Assembly: GCA_021401465.1 (NCBI GenBank)
Contig: JADDMT010000074.1
Coordinates: 91,341-155,340, forward strand
Length of the DNA: 64,000 nt
Source: Teratosphaeria epicoccoides
Lineage: Eukaryota; Ascomycota; Dothideomycetes; Mycosphaerellales; Teratosphaeriaceae
Reading direction: 5' to 3'
Part shown: piece by piece, positions 50,695-60,489 of the stretch
How the letters are laid out: the number at the start of each line of letters is the position of its first letter
Position numbering within the stretch: position 1 is the first letter of the stretch
Program-made: the position numbers and the translations under genes
The notes under the pieces: generated by a model
What the model was told of the DNA's origin: nothing
What the model saw: the letters and a program-made list of their open reading frames with translations, nothing else
Database searches by the model: none

Positions 50695-52034
50695 TCACGA
50701 CTTGTAAAAATCCAACCTCTTCTTCTCCTTCCTCTGGCGCCGCTTCTCCCTCATCTTGGCGAGCTCCTTCTTGTTCAGATGCTGCTCCCTCCTCTCGGCT
50801 TTCAAACTCTTCCCGTCATGCGCATTTGCCAACCCGTCGTAGTTGAAGATCGAATTCACCTGCCTCAAGCTCTTATTGTAGTCGCTGTGACGGTCTGCTG
50901 ACTTGTCTGCGGTTTGGAAGCTATTAGACCAGCGATTGAATGCGCCTACCGCTGAATAATCTCCTGGCTGTTGGACAAGAGTCGGTTGGTCGTACGTCTC
51001 CGCTGCGAGCTGGGCGCGACGCTTCTCCTCGTGGTACTTGGCGTATGGCGCTGTCGGGTCGTAATCGCCGTGGATAGCCGGGTTGTATCCATGATACTCT
51101 TGATCCGGCTCGCTCGTGGGTGGGGCGGACGTAGCAGATTGTTCACCATTCGAGGGTTGTTGAAGCCCTGATGGATGGACATTCTGAAGGTAAGGATCCC
51201 AGATCCAGTATGGCTCACTTGGCTCTTGCAATCGTACCTCGCGCGTATCGAAATGCATGAAGTAATAGTCTTGACCGTACACCTGCTGTTGCTCTGAAGC
51301 GGCGAAGCATTTGCACCATTTGTATTCCTTCGGCTCTTCCTCAAGCTGCGATGATTGTCAGATGTATCGCTGTAGATTCAAGGAATTGTAGAACTAGAGT
51401 TGCGAAATGATCGGCAAGCACTTACAATCTCGCCCTCCTCGGAAGGTGTAGCCTCATCAACCTCTGACTACGTTGCATTAGCAGAGCATGTAAAGTAATG
51501 ATCGCCCAAAAGTGCCCAGAATCATGCCTGCAACTCACCGCTTCCTCGGATGGTGCATCAGTCGCCGTCCCTTCTGCACTCTGGGTGTCTGCTGTATTCT
51601 ATAATCTGTCAGCTGGCGTCTGGAGTCAAGTCTTTGATGTAGCAATGGTAGCAGCGCGACAGGACCAGAGTGGAGATCCAGACAGTCCAGCAAGACCAGA
51701 AGAGATCAAGTCGAGAGATGGCGCGCAGAAGGGGATGCCGTGATCGAACAAGTCTCAAGTCACAGATGGCGCGCGGAAGGTTATGCCGTGATTGGAGTGA
51801 GAGAGAGGGAGTCATCAGCGGCTCTCTCATGTGAAGAACATACCGCCTGGTTATTGTCTGCGGGCTGTTTCATGTTAGCACGACATAAGAAATGTAGCAA
51901 GTCGTTCGCATCACTTCTTGTACTTTGCTTTGCGGTGGCGCATCTCGAATGGATGCTCGTCGAGTGTCCGCGCATACCTCTGTCGGCATCGCGGGAGAAA
52001 CAATGTTTGCCTTGATCTCCTCTTCGGCCGACAT
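50695..52034 (-). CDS. WW-like, Lys-rich protein, five exons
   Basis: Rebuilt by hand, 276 aa, exons on the complement: 52034-51978, 51864-51844 (21 nt), 51598-51539, 51467-51426, 51345-50695; all introns lie between codons (phase 0). Introns are 113, 245, 71 and 80 nt, long for this genome. The N-terminus is acidic and Thr/Ser/Glu-rich (PSEEASEVDEATPSEEGEI). About residues 68-105 resemble a WW-type fold: YKWCKCF, then YYFMHFDTREVRLQEPSEPY, then WIWDP. The C-terminus is a Lys/Arg/Glu helix (KKELAKMREKRRQRKEKKR) ending DFYKS, suggesting nuclear or RNP association. I do not recognise a named orthologue. The last two exons are certain; exons 1 and 2 rest on splice signals and frame. Confidence 0.75.
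51716..51793. repeat. Imperfect direct repeat inside intron 2 of the WW-like gene
   Basis: A 29-bp sequence starting AGATGGCGCGCAGAAGG occurs at 51,716-51,744 and again at 51,765-51,793 (AGATGGCGCGCGGAAGG), differing at three or so positions and both ending ATGCCGTGAT. A local duplication of about 49 bp explains the unusual length of this intron. Confidence 0.7.
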
Positions 52035-52996
52035 GATAGATACTATTTCCACTTAGGTCGGTGTGGATTGGTGATGTCGGAGAGAAGAGGTTGACAATCA
52101 GAAGTCGAGAACGCCAAGCCTGCGGGCACGTCCGCTCGAAACAGGCGGTGCGCTGTTGGGAGCGAGTGTGAGATTACTACTGAGTTTTCGACTTTCGGAC
52201 TTCACTTCGTGTTTTCACATGGTATTGTCGCTATTGTGACTGCAAACGCAGCGCAAATAGCACAGGATTGTGTATCCTGTGATTGTATAGTAAAGTGTCC
52301 TGTGATTATATAGTGAAGTAATGTTAGTAGGTACAAATATTTTCGATTATAGTACCTTCTTCGCTATTACTATGCTATCTACCTACACTGTTTAACGACT
52401 CCTCTACTAAGATACTAGCGATACTACTACTAACATAGCCTAATAGTAAGTATTTACAGTGTATTTACACTTGTATTTAGCTAACAGAGCCTTTAGATTA
52501 CGCAAGCTAACTACCTCTAGCTCCTATGACTTCTAGTATATTAGTTAGTCTAGAACATAGTCATAATCTTATTGTCTACTACTACCTTTATGCCCTAATT
52601 TACTAGTATATTTATGTGCTTACTTGTAACACCCTATCTTGCTAATTACTCCGCAAGTGTCCTGCGAGTAAGAGAAACCTATGCGGCTCTCTCTATTTCT
52701 TCTACTATCTTATCTTGCGTCTTGCTAGCCTCTACGTATTTAACAATCTACTCCTGCTATGATTCCTAATCGATTATAGAAGGTTGTAGCATCGCTTTAA
52801 GGTACTACACATGTGAATTGACATGATATTAATAGTGTTATAGATGTAAGAAGGTATGGAGGCCTGAAGTCCGAAAGTCGAAAGTTCAGAAGTTACTTGA
52901 TAACTGCACACATGCTCCGAATCGCGCACGGTGAAACACTAGCGCCAGATACACGATCGCTGTCAACTCTGTGTAGAATACAATAATTGTCCCTTG
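52035..52996. other. Intergenic region containing a RIP-decayed block
   Basis: The left 200 bp look like ordinary promoter sequence for the leftward WW-like gene. From about 52,250 to 52,870 the base composition changes to TA-rich sequence with abundant TAG/CTA. No ORF survives. Confidence 0.6.
52250..52870. repeat. AT-rich RIP-decayed relic
   Basis: This 620-bp block is rich in TA dinucleotides and in TAG/CTA/TTA triplets, unlike the flanks. It starts with a short direct repeat (TCCTGTGATT at about 52,275 and again near 52,300). The style matches the decayed transposon at 55-62.7 kb. RIP in Pezizomycotina turns CpA into TpA in duplicated DNA, and this block is most simply a remnant of such a repeat. 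The family cannot be told. Confidence 0.7.
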
Positions 52997-53566
52997 ATGG
53001 CGCATCCAGTGCTCGTGAGAGCTTACACCAGCAACACGGGGATATCCACCAGCACTTCACGCGCAGCTCCGGCGCAGGTCCATGCTCTTCCGCCCATCTC
53101 GTCATACGCGTTTGCCGATATCCTGCGCACTGCAAATTGCCCAGACCTTCAGAATGCAATTGATGGAATCGCGGAATTATGCGCCAAGAACCGCATGAGC
53201 TTGGCGGATGAATACAGCTCGCACCTTCCGCCGCTGGGTGAGATCACCTCTGCTAATCGCCCTGCACACCGGAGAGCGTTGACTGTGGTGCCTGAGGTCA
53301 GCTCTAGCAGCAGCGAGGGAAGCGTCAGGAGTCAGAAGCGGACCCGGAGTCTATTCAGCTTCCGCAAGCAGACTGTCCATCACAGCGACATCATTCGTGA
53401 AATCACCATTGGACGGATGGGCAGGACGATACCTGTCAGTGGCACGACTGCTATTGCCAAGGACAACTCAATCGCAAGCGAAGTTCGCCGGGAACCACGA
53501 CTCTTCGGCGACGCCATTGCCAATCTGCACCGCATTTTGAACAATACTCCCAGGAGTGCCGGATGA
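52997..53566 (+). CDS. Conserved-looking fungal protein, function unknown
   Basis: Single exon, 189 aa from the ATG at 52,997. No signal peptide, membrane segment or known domain. A helical segment, SYAFADILRTANCPDLQNAI followed by DGIAELCAKNRMSLADEY, then SSHLPPLGEI, looks like a structured core (about residues 36-80). After it come a Ser-rich, probably disordered stretch (SSSSSEGSVRSQKRTRS) and a basic region ending with GDAIANLHRIL. I have the impression of having seen similar fungal hypothetical proteins but cannot name one. It lies between two RIP-decayed blocks, and its own codon use looks normal, so it has not been damaged. Confidence 0.65.
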   Translation: MAHPVLVRAYTSNTGISTSTSRAAPAQVHALPPISSYAFADILRTANCPDLQNAIDGIAELCAKNRMSLADEYSSHLPPLGEITSANRPAHRRALTVVPEVSSSSSEGSVRSQKRTRSLFSFRKQTVHHSDIIREITIGRMGRTIPVSGTTAIAKDNSIASEVRREPRLFGDAIANLHRILNNTPRSAG

Positions 53567-53943
53567 CCAAGCTACAATCCTGAACCAAGCCAGCCGGCCG
53601 CAAAGATACTCCTGCAGTCTCGTCTTTCACCAGCGTTTCGCTAGCTCCAGATGGAAGTGCCTGTCCTCGTCTCGACTGGAGCTCATCACTCCATTGTCGA
53701 TCATGTCAGAGGAGGATCTCTTCGCTAATTTCCTCCAGAGCTGACCCATGCATGCTATCTGAGACCATTACACATCCCTAAAACAGGCACCGAAATGGAT
53801 CCGAATTACAGCTGTTGCGGGTTGAATGCTCATCACGACAATACCGAACCAAGCCAACACGAGGTATATAAACGACGGATTTAGAACTGAACACGAACAT
53901 TCCAAGACCAGGAGATGCGCTAGCCAATAGCGTGGACGAAGAT
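53567..53943. other. Intergenic region
   Basis: 377 bp with a TATA-like GTATATAAACG near 53,863, about 80 bp before the ATG at 53,944, which fits as core promoter of the next gene. Confidence 0.45.
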
Positions 53944-55023
53944 ATGAGACTTCTCCGCCACGTGCGCAAACGGCGTGCTGTAACACGCGATATAAACTTC
54001 AAAACTCGAGTTTCAGACTCCAAAGCTACAGCGATGGCTTCGTGTCCGATAACACCGCTCTTCGCGTCGATATGCAGGTACTCTTACTGTGAGGATGATC
54101 CGGAAACTTATGATACTTTGATATCGAATTCACCAAAAACGCCGTCACGACTCGGACACGGCAACGTTTGCGGCGATCTGCACCTGTTGGTCCCCGGTGG
54201 CGGCGTCGCTGATCTCTTACACGTCTCGCATCCTCTTGCTTTTTCGGATATCGAGAATGTTAGCAGCAAGCATTTATGGCGCCTGTCCGAGCTTCTACGC
54301 GCGCTGGTGTCACGAGGTCCTTCTCAACGGCCGACGGCTGAGAAAGATTGGGTGGCGAGGCATGATAGTTGGAAGCTGGTTGATATGCTGTTGCACGAGC
54401 GAGCTGAAGGACGTGAACCGGAGCCGCTAGAGGGCAAGGGCTTTACAAATGATGAGGACAGGCATGCGTCTCAACGAAGCTCGCCTTTGGACATCAATCG
54501 GGGACAGAACAGTTGTGCAGTGGGTATCTTGCGCAGTCTCCCGGACGAGGAGGTGTTGAAGACACGAAAGGAGAGTCACCTAAGGCATATTGGCGGAAGT
54601 TCGGCGCACCGCGACATGAGCGAATCTGATTTGGAGTATGAGGAACGATTGAGGCAGATCTCAGCGATGGAAGATGAGCGTCTTGCTAGGTTGGTTGTGG
54701 ATAGGCCTCAGTCCTCGTCGCACGCGGACCTCGTTGGCCAGAATACGCTTCAGCGGTCGATGTCTGCGAGACTCACATGTCAAAATCAGTCAGAACTGCC
54801 AAACCCTCCTGTACAGCTATCGCGGTCTCGATCAGGGACGTTTCCGACGACAAACAAAAGGAGCAATAGTCAGCACAGTCGCGCGCTCAGTTTGGACATG
54901 CTCAAGAAGCCTGGTAGTGTGAAGAAGGTGAAAGAGACGCCTCCGCCGGTGCCGCCTAAGGACCCGTGGTATCAGGCGAGAGGGGAGAAGCGGGACGAAC
55001 ATGTCGTTTCGGAGCTGGAGTGA
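53944..55023 (+). CDS. Unrecognised protein with basic, Ser-rich C-terminus
   Basis: Single exon, 359 aa from the ATG at 53,944 (a second in-frame ATG is at 54,034). No signal peptide or membrane helix. A possible folded part spans about residues 55-150 (LHLLVPGGGVADLLHVSHPL, then LWRLSELLRALVSRGPS, WVARHDSWKLVDMLL). A charged helical piece follows (LEYEERLRQISAMEDERLAR), and the C-terminus is disordered with a proline-rich, SH3-ligand-like TPPPVPPKDPW. It is the last intact gene before the large decayed transposon region and could be lineage-specific. No function can be proposed. Confidence 0.6.
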   Translation: MRLLRHVRKRRAVTRDINFKTRVSDSKATAMASCPITPLFASICRYSYCEDDPETYDTLISNSPKTPSRLGHGNVCGDLHLLVPGGGVADLLHVSHPLAFSDIENVSSKHLWRLSELLRALVSRGPSQRPTAEKDWVARHDSWKLVDMLLHERAEGREPEPLEGKGFTNDEDRHASQRSSPLDINRGQNSCAVGILRSLPDEEVLKTRKESHLRHIGGSSAHRDMSESDLEYEERLRQISAMEDERLARLVVDRPQSSSHADLVGQNTLQRSMSARLTCQNQSELPNPPVQLSRSRSGTFPTTNKRSNSQHSRALSLDMLKKPGSVKKVKETPPPVPPKDPWYQARGEKRDEHVVSELE

Positions 55024-55310
55024 GGGGGTCTAACTTGATTAGGAGGATATTCAAGCACATCGCGGGAGGCTAAGCAGGACAATGAAGCAGCCATATGGCG
55101 CATCATTGTAATAGTTAGTCGGCAGTATTATGAGCGTACTTTACGTGATATAGTAATCTTGATAGTACTGTTACTTTAGTATATAGTATTAGACTATACT
55201 AAATTTAGTAGGTAAGTAAATCTAGAGATCTAGAACTAGCTTAAATTATCTATATATAACTTAGTAAAGCTAACAAAAGACATGACTATAATTACTACTA
55301 TTAAATAGTA

Positions 55311-55501
55311 TGTTAAAATGTAATAGGTAGTTACATACTAGCTACACTAAGTTAGTAGGAGTCAGAGTCAGGCAGGACCCTAACTCTAACCTCTTTGACT
55401 TAGGTTAGGGGTTAAGGGGTATATAACCCTAGCTAGGAAGAGAAGAATTTTTACCTCTTCTCTTCTATCTATCATGTATGTTATATATCTAATACCTAAC
55501 A
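55311..55501 (+). repeat. Possible 5' LTR of the copia relic
   Basis: The block begins TGTTAAAATG and ends ATACCTAACA (TG...CA ends), and inside it has a TATA-like GGTATATAACCCTAGC and a pyrimidine-rich stretch, as expected of an LTR promoter. It lies about 900 bp before the gag-like region in the right orientation. No matching 3' LTR was found downstream, and no clear primer-binding site follows, so the call is tentative. Confidence 0.3.
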
Positions 55502-56389
55502 GATTATATTTATTCTGTAGCTACTTCCTATACGTAAATCCATTACCTGTATTTAAGGACTTAATTTAACAGGTTACAAGCCTAGGTTTTACCTATAGCT
55601 AGAAGAATTTGTTAGAAGAGTATACTTAATCTACTAGATAATTAAGGGCAGACTAGAGGCTACTACTACACTATGTAAAGGAGACTAGAGTCTATTAGAC
55701 AGACTCTTAAGATGCAGATAAGACATAAAAGAGCCTAGTAACTACTTTAACATAGTTGAAAAGTTCGTAGTTACCTTCTAAAACTATACGGAATTCGATA
55801 TATAACTATCTTTGTTTATCTGTTTTATACTTATTTATTTACTAATTAAAATACTTCCTTACTATAGACTTGTCTAAGGACTAAAAGAAAGTCCCTACTC
55901 TGACACAAGAAAACAACAAGTTCTAGTTTAAGCAGGAGTCCTGTCTCCTTATGTTAAAGAAGTACGCATAGCTAATTAACTAGAAGGCGCTACTTCTAAC
56001 AAGCCTGAAGATAGTAATTACAAATAGCGAAGTACTAGTAGTTAGAGCAGATGTTAGAGTAAGCTAGAGAGCTAAGCTTATAAGACAGGCAAGTTAACAG
56101 TTAGAGGAACTACCTACTACTTAGTAGTTACCTTTTATCTTTTTAGGTATACCTCTACGCAAACTCTAGTTAGACTTAAAGGGTAAGTAGCTAGTCCTAC
56201 TATAGTAGTACTTAAGGCATACGAGTAAGTAATAGCAGAGATCCTCTAATCTATTATCTACGTAGAGAGACTAGAGATAACAAAGCGCTAGTTAGAGCTT
56301 GTTAGGATCTTAGGACTAAAGAGACTAGACCCTCGAAGGGACTATGCTACTAGCTACTAATGAAGAGAGTATATAGTCGTAATATATTA

Positions 56390-56990
56390 TAGGTAACTAG
56401 ATGTATGAGTTAGCTAACACTAATAAGTAGTTTAAGGCTAATTTAACTGCTCTATATAAGATATTACGGAGCCTCGACGAGATTAATAGTACTCTGACGC
56501 TTAAATGCAAAACAGCTGCAGAGGCATAGGCTATACTACTCTCGAAATACAAGAAGAACCTTCTAGGATCCTTAAGGGTATACTAGTAGCAGTACATAAT
56601 ATACGAGATAGACGAAGATACGAGCATTAACGACGCCTATACGACACTTACAAACCTATTGCAAAAGATCATTAATGTCGACCCTAAGACAAGGATGTTA
56701 TATACATAGGACAGAGTCGTCTAATAGCTCCTTAATACTCTACCTAAGTACTACTACAACCTGAGACGTAACATTAATCTAATAGGTATAAAGGATAGTC
56801 AGAGAATCCTACACATCCTGTTTAAAGAGGAGTTACGCCTAAAGGGCTCTGACATTACAATAAGCGCGGAAGTAGTTAGAAAGGGCAGAGTATGCTTCCT
56901 TTATAGTTTACCTGACTATATAGTACAGAAGTGCCTATAACTACCTAATACACAAAAGGCACTAAAGGAGAAGTAGAAGCTATGTAAGCG
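56390..56990 (+). pseudogene. Copia-type gag relic
   Basis: Plus-strand frame broken by TAG codons. Readable parts include YEIDEDTSINDAYTTLTN, then a decayed CCHC zinc knuckle at about 56,885-56,940 reading VCFLYSLPDYIVQKCL, in which the second Cys and the His positions are lost while the first and last Cys remain. Capsid/nucleocapsid role by family; not functional. Confidence 0.6.
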
Positions 56991-57779
56991 CTATAGTAGC
57001 CTACTACACTAGAGGAATACTAAGCTAAGGTCTCTAACTTAGAAGATTAGAGCATTAGAGATAATAAGCAAGAAGTCTAGTTAGAGTAAATCTAGTTAGA
57101 GCAAATTACGCCTAGGCAAGAAGGACAAGAAGCGCGTAGACAAGCGAAAGTACAAGAAGGCTAAGGCCTATGCTACAGATGCGGACATGTCACTATCCTT
57201 AGGCAACTCTAACTCTAACTCTAAGAACTCGGCATCTTTAGAGTACTCTGACTCCTCTGACAAATTAGATGACAAATACAAGTAGGTAGAAGCTATAGCT
57301 GACATAAAGGGCAAGCTTAAACAAAGTGCGGTTCTCCTTAACTCTAGTATATTAGCCTACATGTCTGACAAGAAGGATCTCTTTAGGAATCTGAACCTGA
57401 CGTAGCTAAGACAAATTAAAGTTAGGGGTAGTTTCTTAGAGAGTAGACATAAGGGTAAAATAGTAATCTCTAATACGTTTAGAGGGAGTCTTATAGTTCC
57501 TACGCTTTATGTTCTATAACTAGGTTTTACTCTGATCTTAGGATAAAAGTTTGTTCGCAAATTCGACTTAGTTAGGATAATGCTTCCTAATATGTTCTAC
57601 ATAGTAAATTTAAACATTAATTTAATTCTAGAATATCGCTCTTAAGGTAGCGTATACTAACTCTAGAAGGTTCATAGCACGCCTATTACCTAGTTAGAGG
57701 GGGCTAAAAACTAGCTAGAATCCCTACTTGCTCTAATAGCAGATATAGAAGACGACTCTAAACTAAAGCCACGAAAATC

Positions 57780-58420
57780 CTATGACCTTTAGTATCGCTG
57801 CTTTCTATATTATAGTTAGACAAAGCTTAAATCTCTTTATAAGGTTACGACCCTAAAGAACCTAATACCTGTAGTTAACAGCTTTGACTATAAGGCTTAT
57901 AGCCTCGCTAATATGAAGAAGAAGCAAGGAAAGGTCACAGATAGAAAGCGTCGGGTTCTTGAGCTAATATCGTTAGATATCTATAGCCCTTTACTATTAT
58001 TAAGAGAAGGTTACAAGTATCTCCTAATCATTATAGACAATTACTCGCGAAAGGCGTAGGTATACTTACTAAAGCATAGGTCTAACGTAGTAGACGCTCT
58101 ATGCCGCTAGCGTAAGAAGATTAAGCTTAAGACTAACAGAGGTAAACTAATAGTAGTAAAGACTAATAACGCTAGAGCTAACGTCTCTACTAGGTTAGTA
58201 GGAGTTAGAGTATAGCATGGCGCTTAACCTGACTAAGGCATATAACTCTTACGCAAATAGAGTCACAGAGAAGCACATTAGTAACGCTAAAGGAGTCGTT
58301 AGAGCGATGCTATAGGATGTAGGACTTCCTACAGAATTCTGGCTAGAAGCTCTGATTACGAGCTAATATGTGTATAACCTATGCCTACTAAAAATTGTCA
58401 ATTTCTTGATTATACTAGAA
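57780..58420 (+). pseudogene. Copia integrase relic
   Basis: A GAG-pre-integrase remnant (about 57,780-57,880) leads into an integrase core. The first catalytic Asp is still visible in LELISLDIYSPL, followed by GYKYLLIIIDNYSRKA. The second, normally TDNG, reads VKTNNA (Asp to Asn, a G-to-A change). The Glu region reads ANRVTEKHISNAKGVVRAML, then EFWLEALITS. Stop codons interrupt the frame. Integrase before reverse transcriptase is the Ty1/copia order. Confidence 0.75.
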
Positions 58421-59429
58421 GAAGCTTAGTCGGAGCAAAGGCCTTTAGTAGACTATATCTACACTTAGGGGTACTAAGTCATTTTGCATATAGACCCTAA
58501 GTTGTTGCTAAAGGATTTAAGAAAGGACAAGCTTATGAATTGTAGGTAGGAAGGTGTGTTCATTAGGTACGTTAAAGGCACTACTAAGATGTAGAAGGTT
58601 TAGGCGCTAGACATGAAGAAGGTTATTATGACAGGGTCTATTAAATTCTTCGAAGAAAGCAAGGGGGTAATTTGAATCTTAGCTTTACTCTAAAGAATTA
58701 GAGTAGCTCTACACTAACGCGACGGCTAGTTAGACGTCTGCCTAAGAAGCTATCTACCCTAAACTAATAGACAACCCGCAAGATTATGACACATGTCTAG
58801 GTACTACCTAAACCTAAGACTAACAAAGTTGTCAAGAGACATGATCTTGAGTTAGAGCACAAGTCAGAGCATGCGAAAGAGCTAGGCTAGCCGCTACAGG
58901 CATCAGAAGTGCTAAACCTACTAGTCGTACTACCTGTAGTACTTAGTAAGAGGACAAGAGTAAGGTTAGAGGCATCTAAGGGCGTCAGAGTTAGAGATAT
59001 AGTGCATAATCTAAGATAGTTAAGCAAGGTTACTAGCAAGAGAGGTTGCGATCAGAATGACGATAGCAGGCAAGAGAAGGCAAAAAGGATAATAGAAACC
59101 ATCTACAGCTTCATCGCAATTTATGATGCTATGATTAAATTAAGCATAGATAAGGACACCTACTAGTACAAGGGTAACTAGGTTATATTTACTACATAGG
59201 TAGAAGAATATAGCTTAGTAGTAGTAGGAGCTAGAATGCGACGATTAGAGAAGATACCTATCCTAAAGACGTACGAGTAGGCTATCTCTAACAAGAAATG
59301 GGGGCACCTATAGTTAGAGGTAGTCTAAGCAGAGATTAGAGTACTTAAGGGCAACTAGACATACGAAACAATAGTTATACTAAAGGATGATTACCTGATT
59401 ACGTCAAAATAGGTCTTCGATGTAAAATA

Positions 59430-59900
59430 TAACATAGATAGATTAGTTAACAAGTTTAAAGCATAGCTAGTAGCTAGAGGTTTTAGTCAGATCCTTAGAG
59501 TCGACTTTAAGGACACCTTTGCTCTAATAGTTAGACATGATACTATCTAGATTTTTATGGCTATAGTCTGCATGAATAACTAGGAGTTACACTAGGTCAA
59601 TGTTAATAATGCCTTTACTAAATTAGTCCTAAAAGAATGTATTCTAATGCAAGCTCTACTAGGTGTAAAGGTTAACCTAGGTAAAGTGTTAAAGCTACTA
59701 AAAAGTCTATATAGCTTAAAGCAAGTAGCTTAAGACTAGCACTAGCTATGTAAGGGAAAGATCAAGAAGATCGGCTTTTGTTAGAGTAAGGTAGACCCCT
59801 GCCTTTTCGTCTATAACACCTAAAAGCTAATGATTTTAGTCTATGTCAATAATATCACGATTAGAGCTAAGAGCATACGTCTCGAAAATCAAGGCCCTAA
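59430..59900 (+). pseudogene. Copia reverse transcriptase relic
   Basis: The RVT_2 pattern is clear: KAxLVARGFSQ, then FALIVRHDTI, IFMAIVCMNN, ELHxVNVNNAFTKLVLKE, LKSLYSLKQ and DPCLFVY. The catalytic YVDD box reads VYVNN and the DVNNAF box reads NVNNAF, so both Asp positions are lost by G-to-A changes, and TAG stops fall at Gln/Trp positions. The frame breaks into the hairpin block at about 59,900, so RNase H is not seen here. Inactive. Confidence 0.8.
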
Positions 59901-60107
59901 GTAGACTAAGTAACTTGTGTTACTTAGCTTACTTACCTACTTGTCTAACTTAGCCTGCTTGTATGTATCCCCGAGAAACTCGGCCCCTCCTAAGCTACTT
60001 GTGTTGCAGACGCGAGTAGCTTAGAGTGCAAGAGTGCTACTAGTAAGTAACTTACTACTAGTAGTATACTAGTAGCAAGTAGCTCGGGCACGCGAGCCGA
60101 GCTACTT
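59892..60107. repeat. Array of perfect hairpins
   Basis: Consecutive short perfect inverted repeats in 216 bp: AAGTAAC-TTGT-GTTACTT (59,908-59,925), CCGAG-AAA-CTCGG (about 59,971-59,983), CTAAGCTACT...AGTAGCTTAG (59,990-60,024), TAGTAAGT-A-ACTTACTA (60,041-60,057), and AAGTAGCTCGG...CCGAGCTACTT (60,078-60,107). The block is GC-richer than its surroundings and contains CpA-poor arms. It interrupts the RT relic right after the YVDD-equivalent. A small foldback or MITE-like insertion fits best. Confidence 0.65.
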
Positions 60108-60489
60108 AAATCAAAACAATTTGCATGTAATAGACGTTAAAGTCATGATTTTAGTTAATACTACAAATCCTGTTATTATCGCACTATGCTCTTTTACTAT
60201 TAACACTAAATCTGACGTATAACGTAAACTAAGCAGATTTGCTAACACTAAACATATATACAGCTTAAACACAGCTCTTATAACGCCTCTTGAATTTAAG
60301 CAAGCTGCTATATCTGACTTACGCCTTACGCCTAAAGAGCTTAATTAGTATAGCTAGTAATAAATGCATAGCTACTACATACTATCTACATATCCTGTAT
60401 TAGCCCTTACACATGACTCTTCTACTCGCCCTTATCCTATATTCCGTTCTACTAGCTTACCTTTACTACTACTAACTCTCCTAAAGCGC

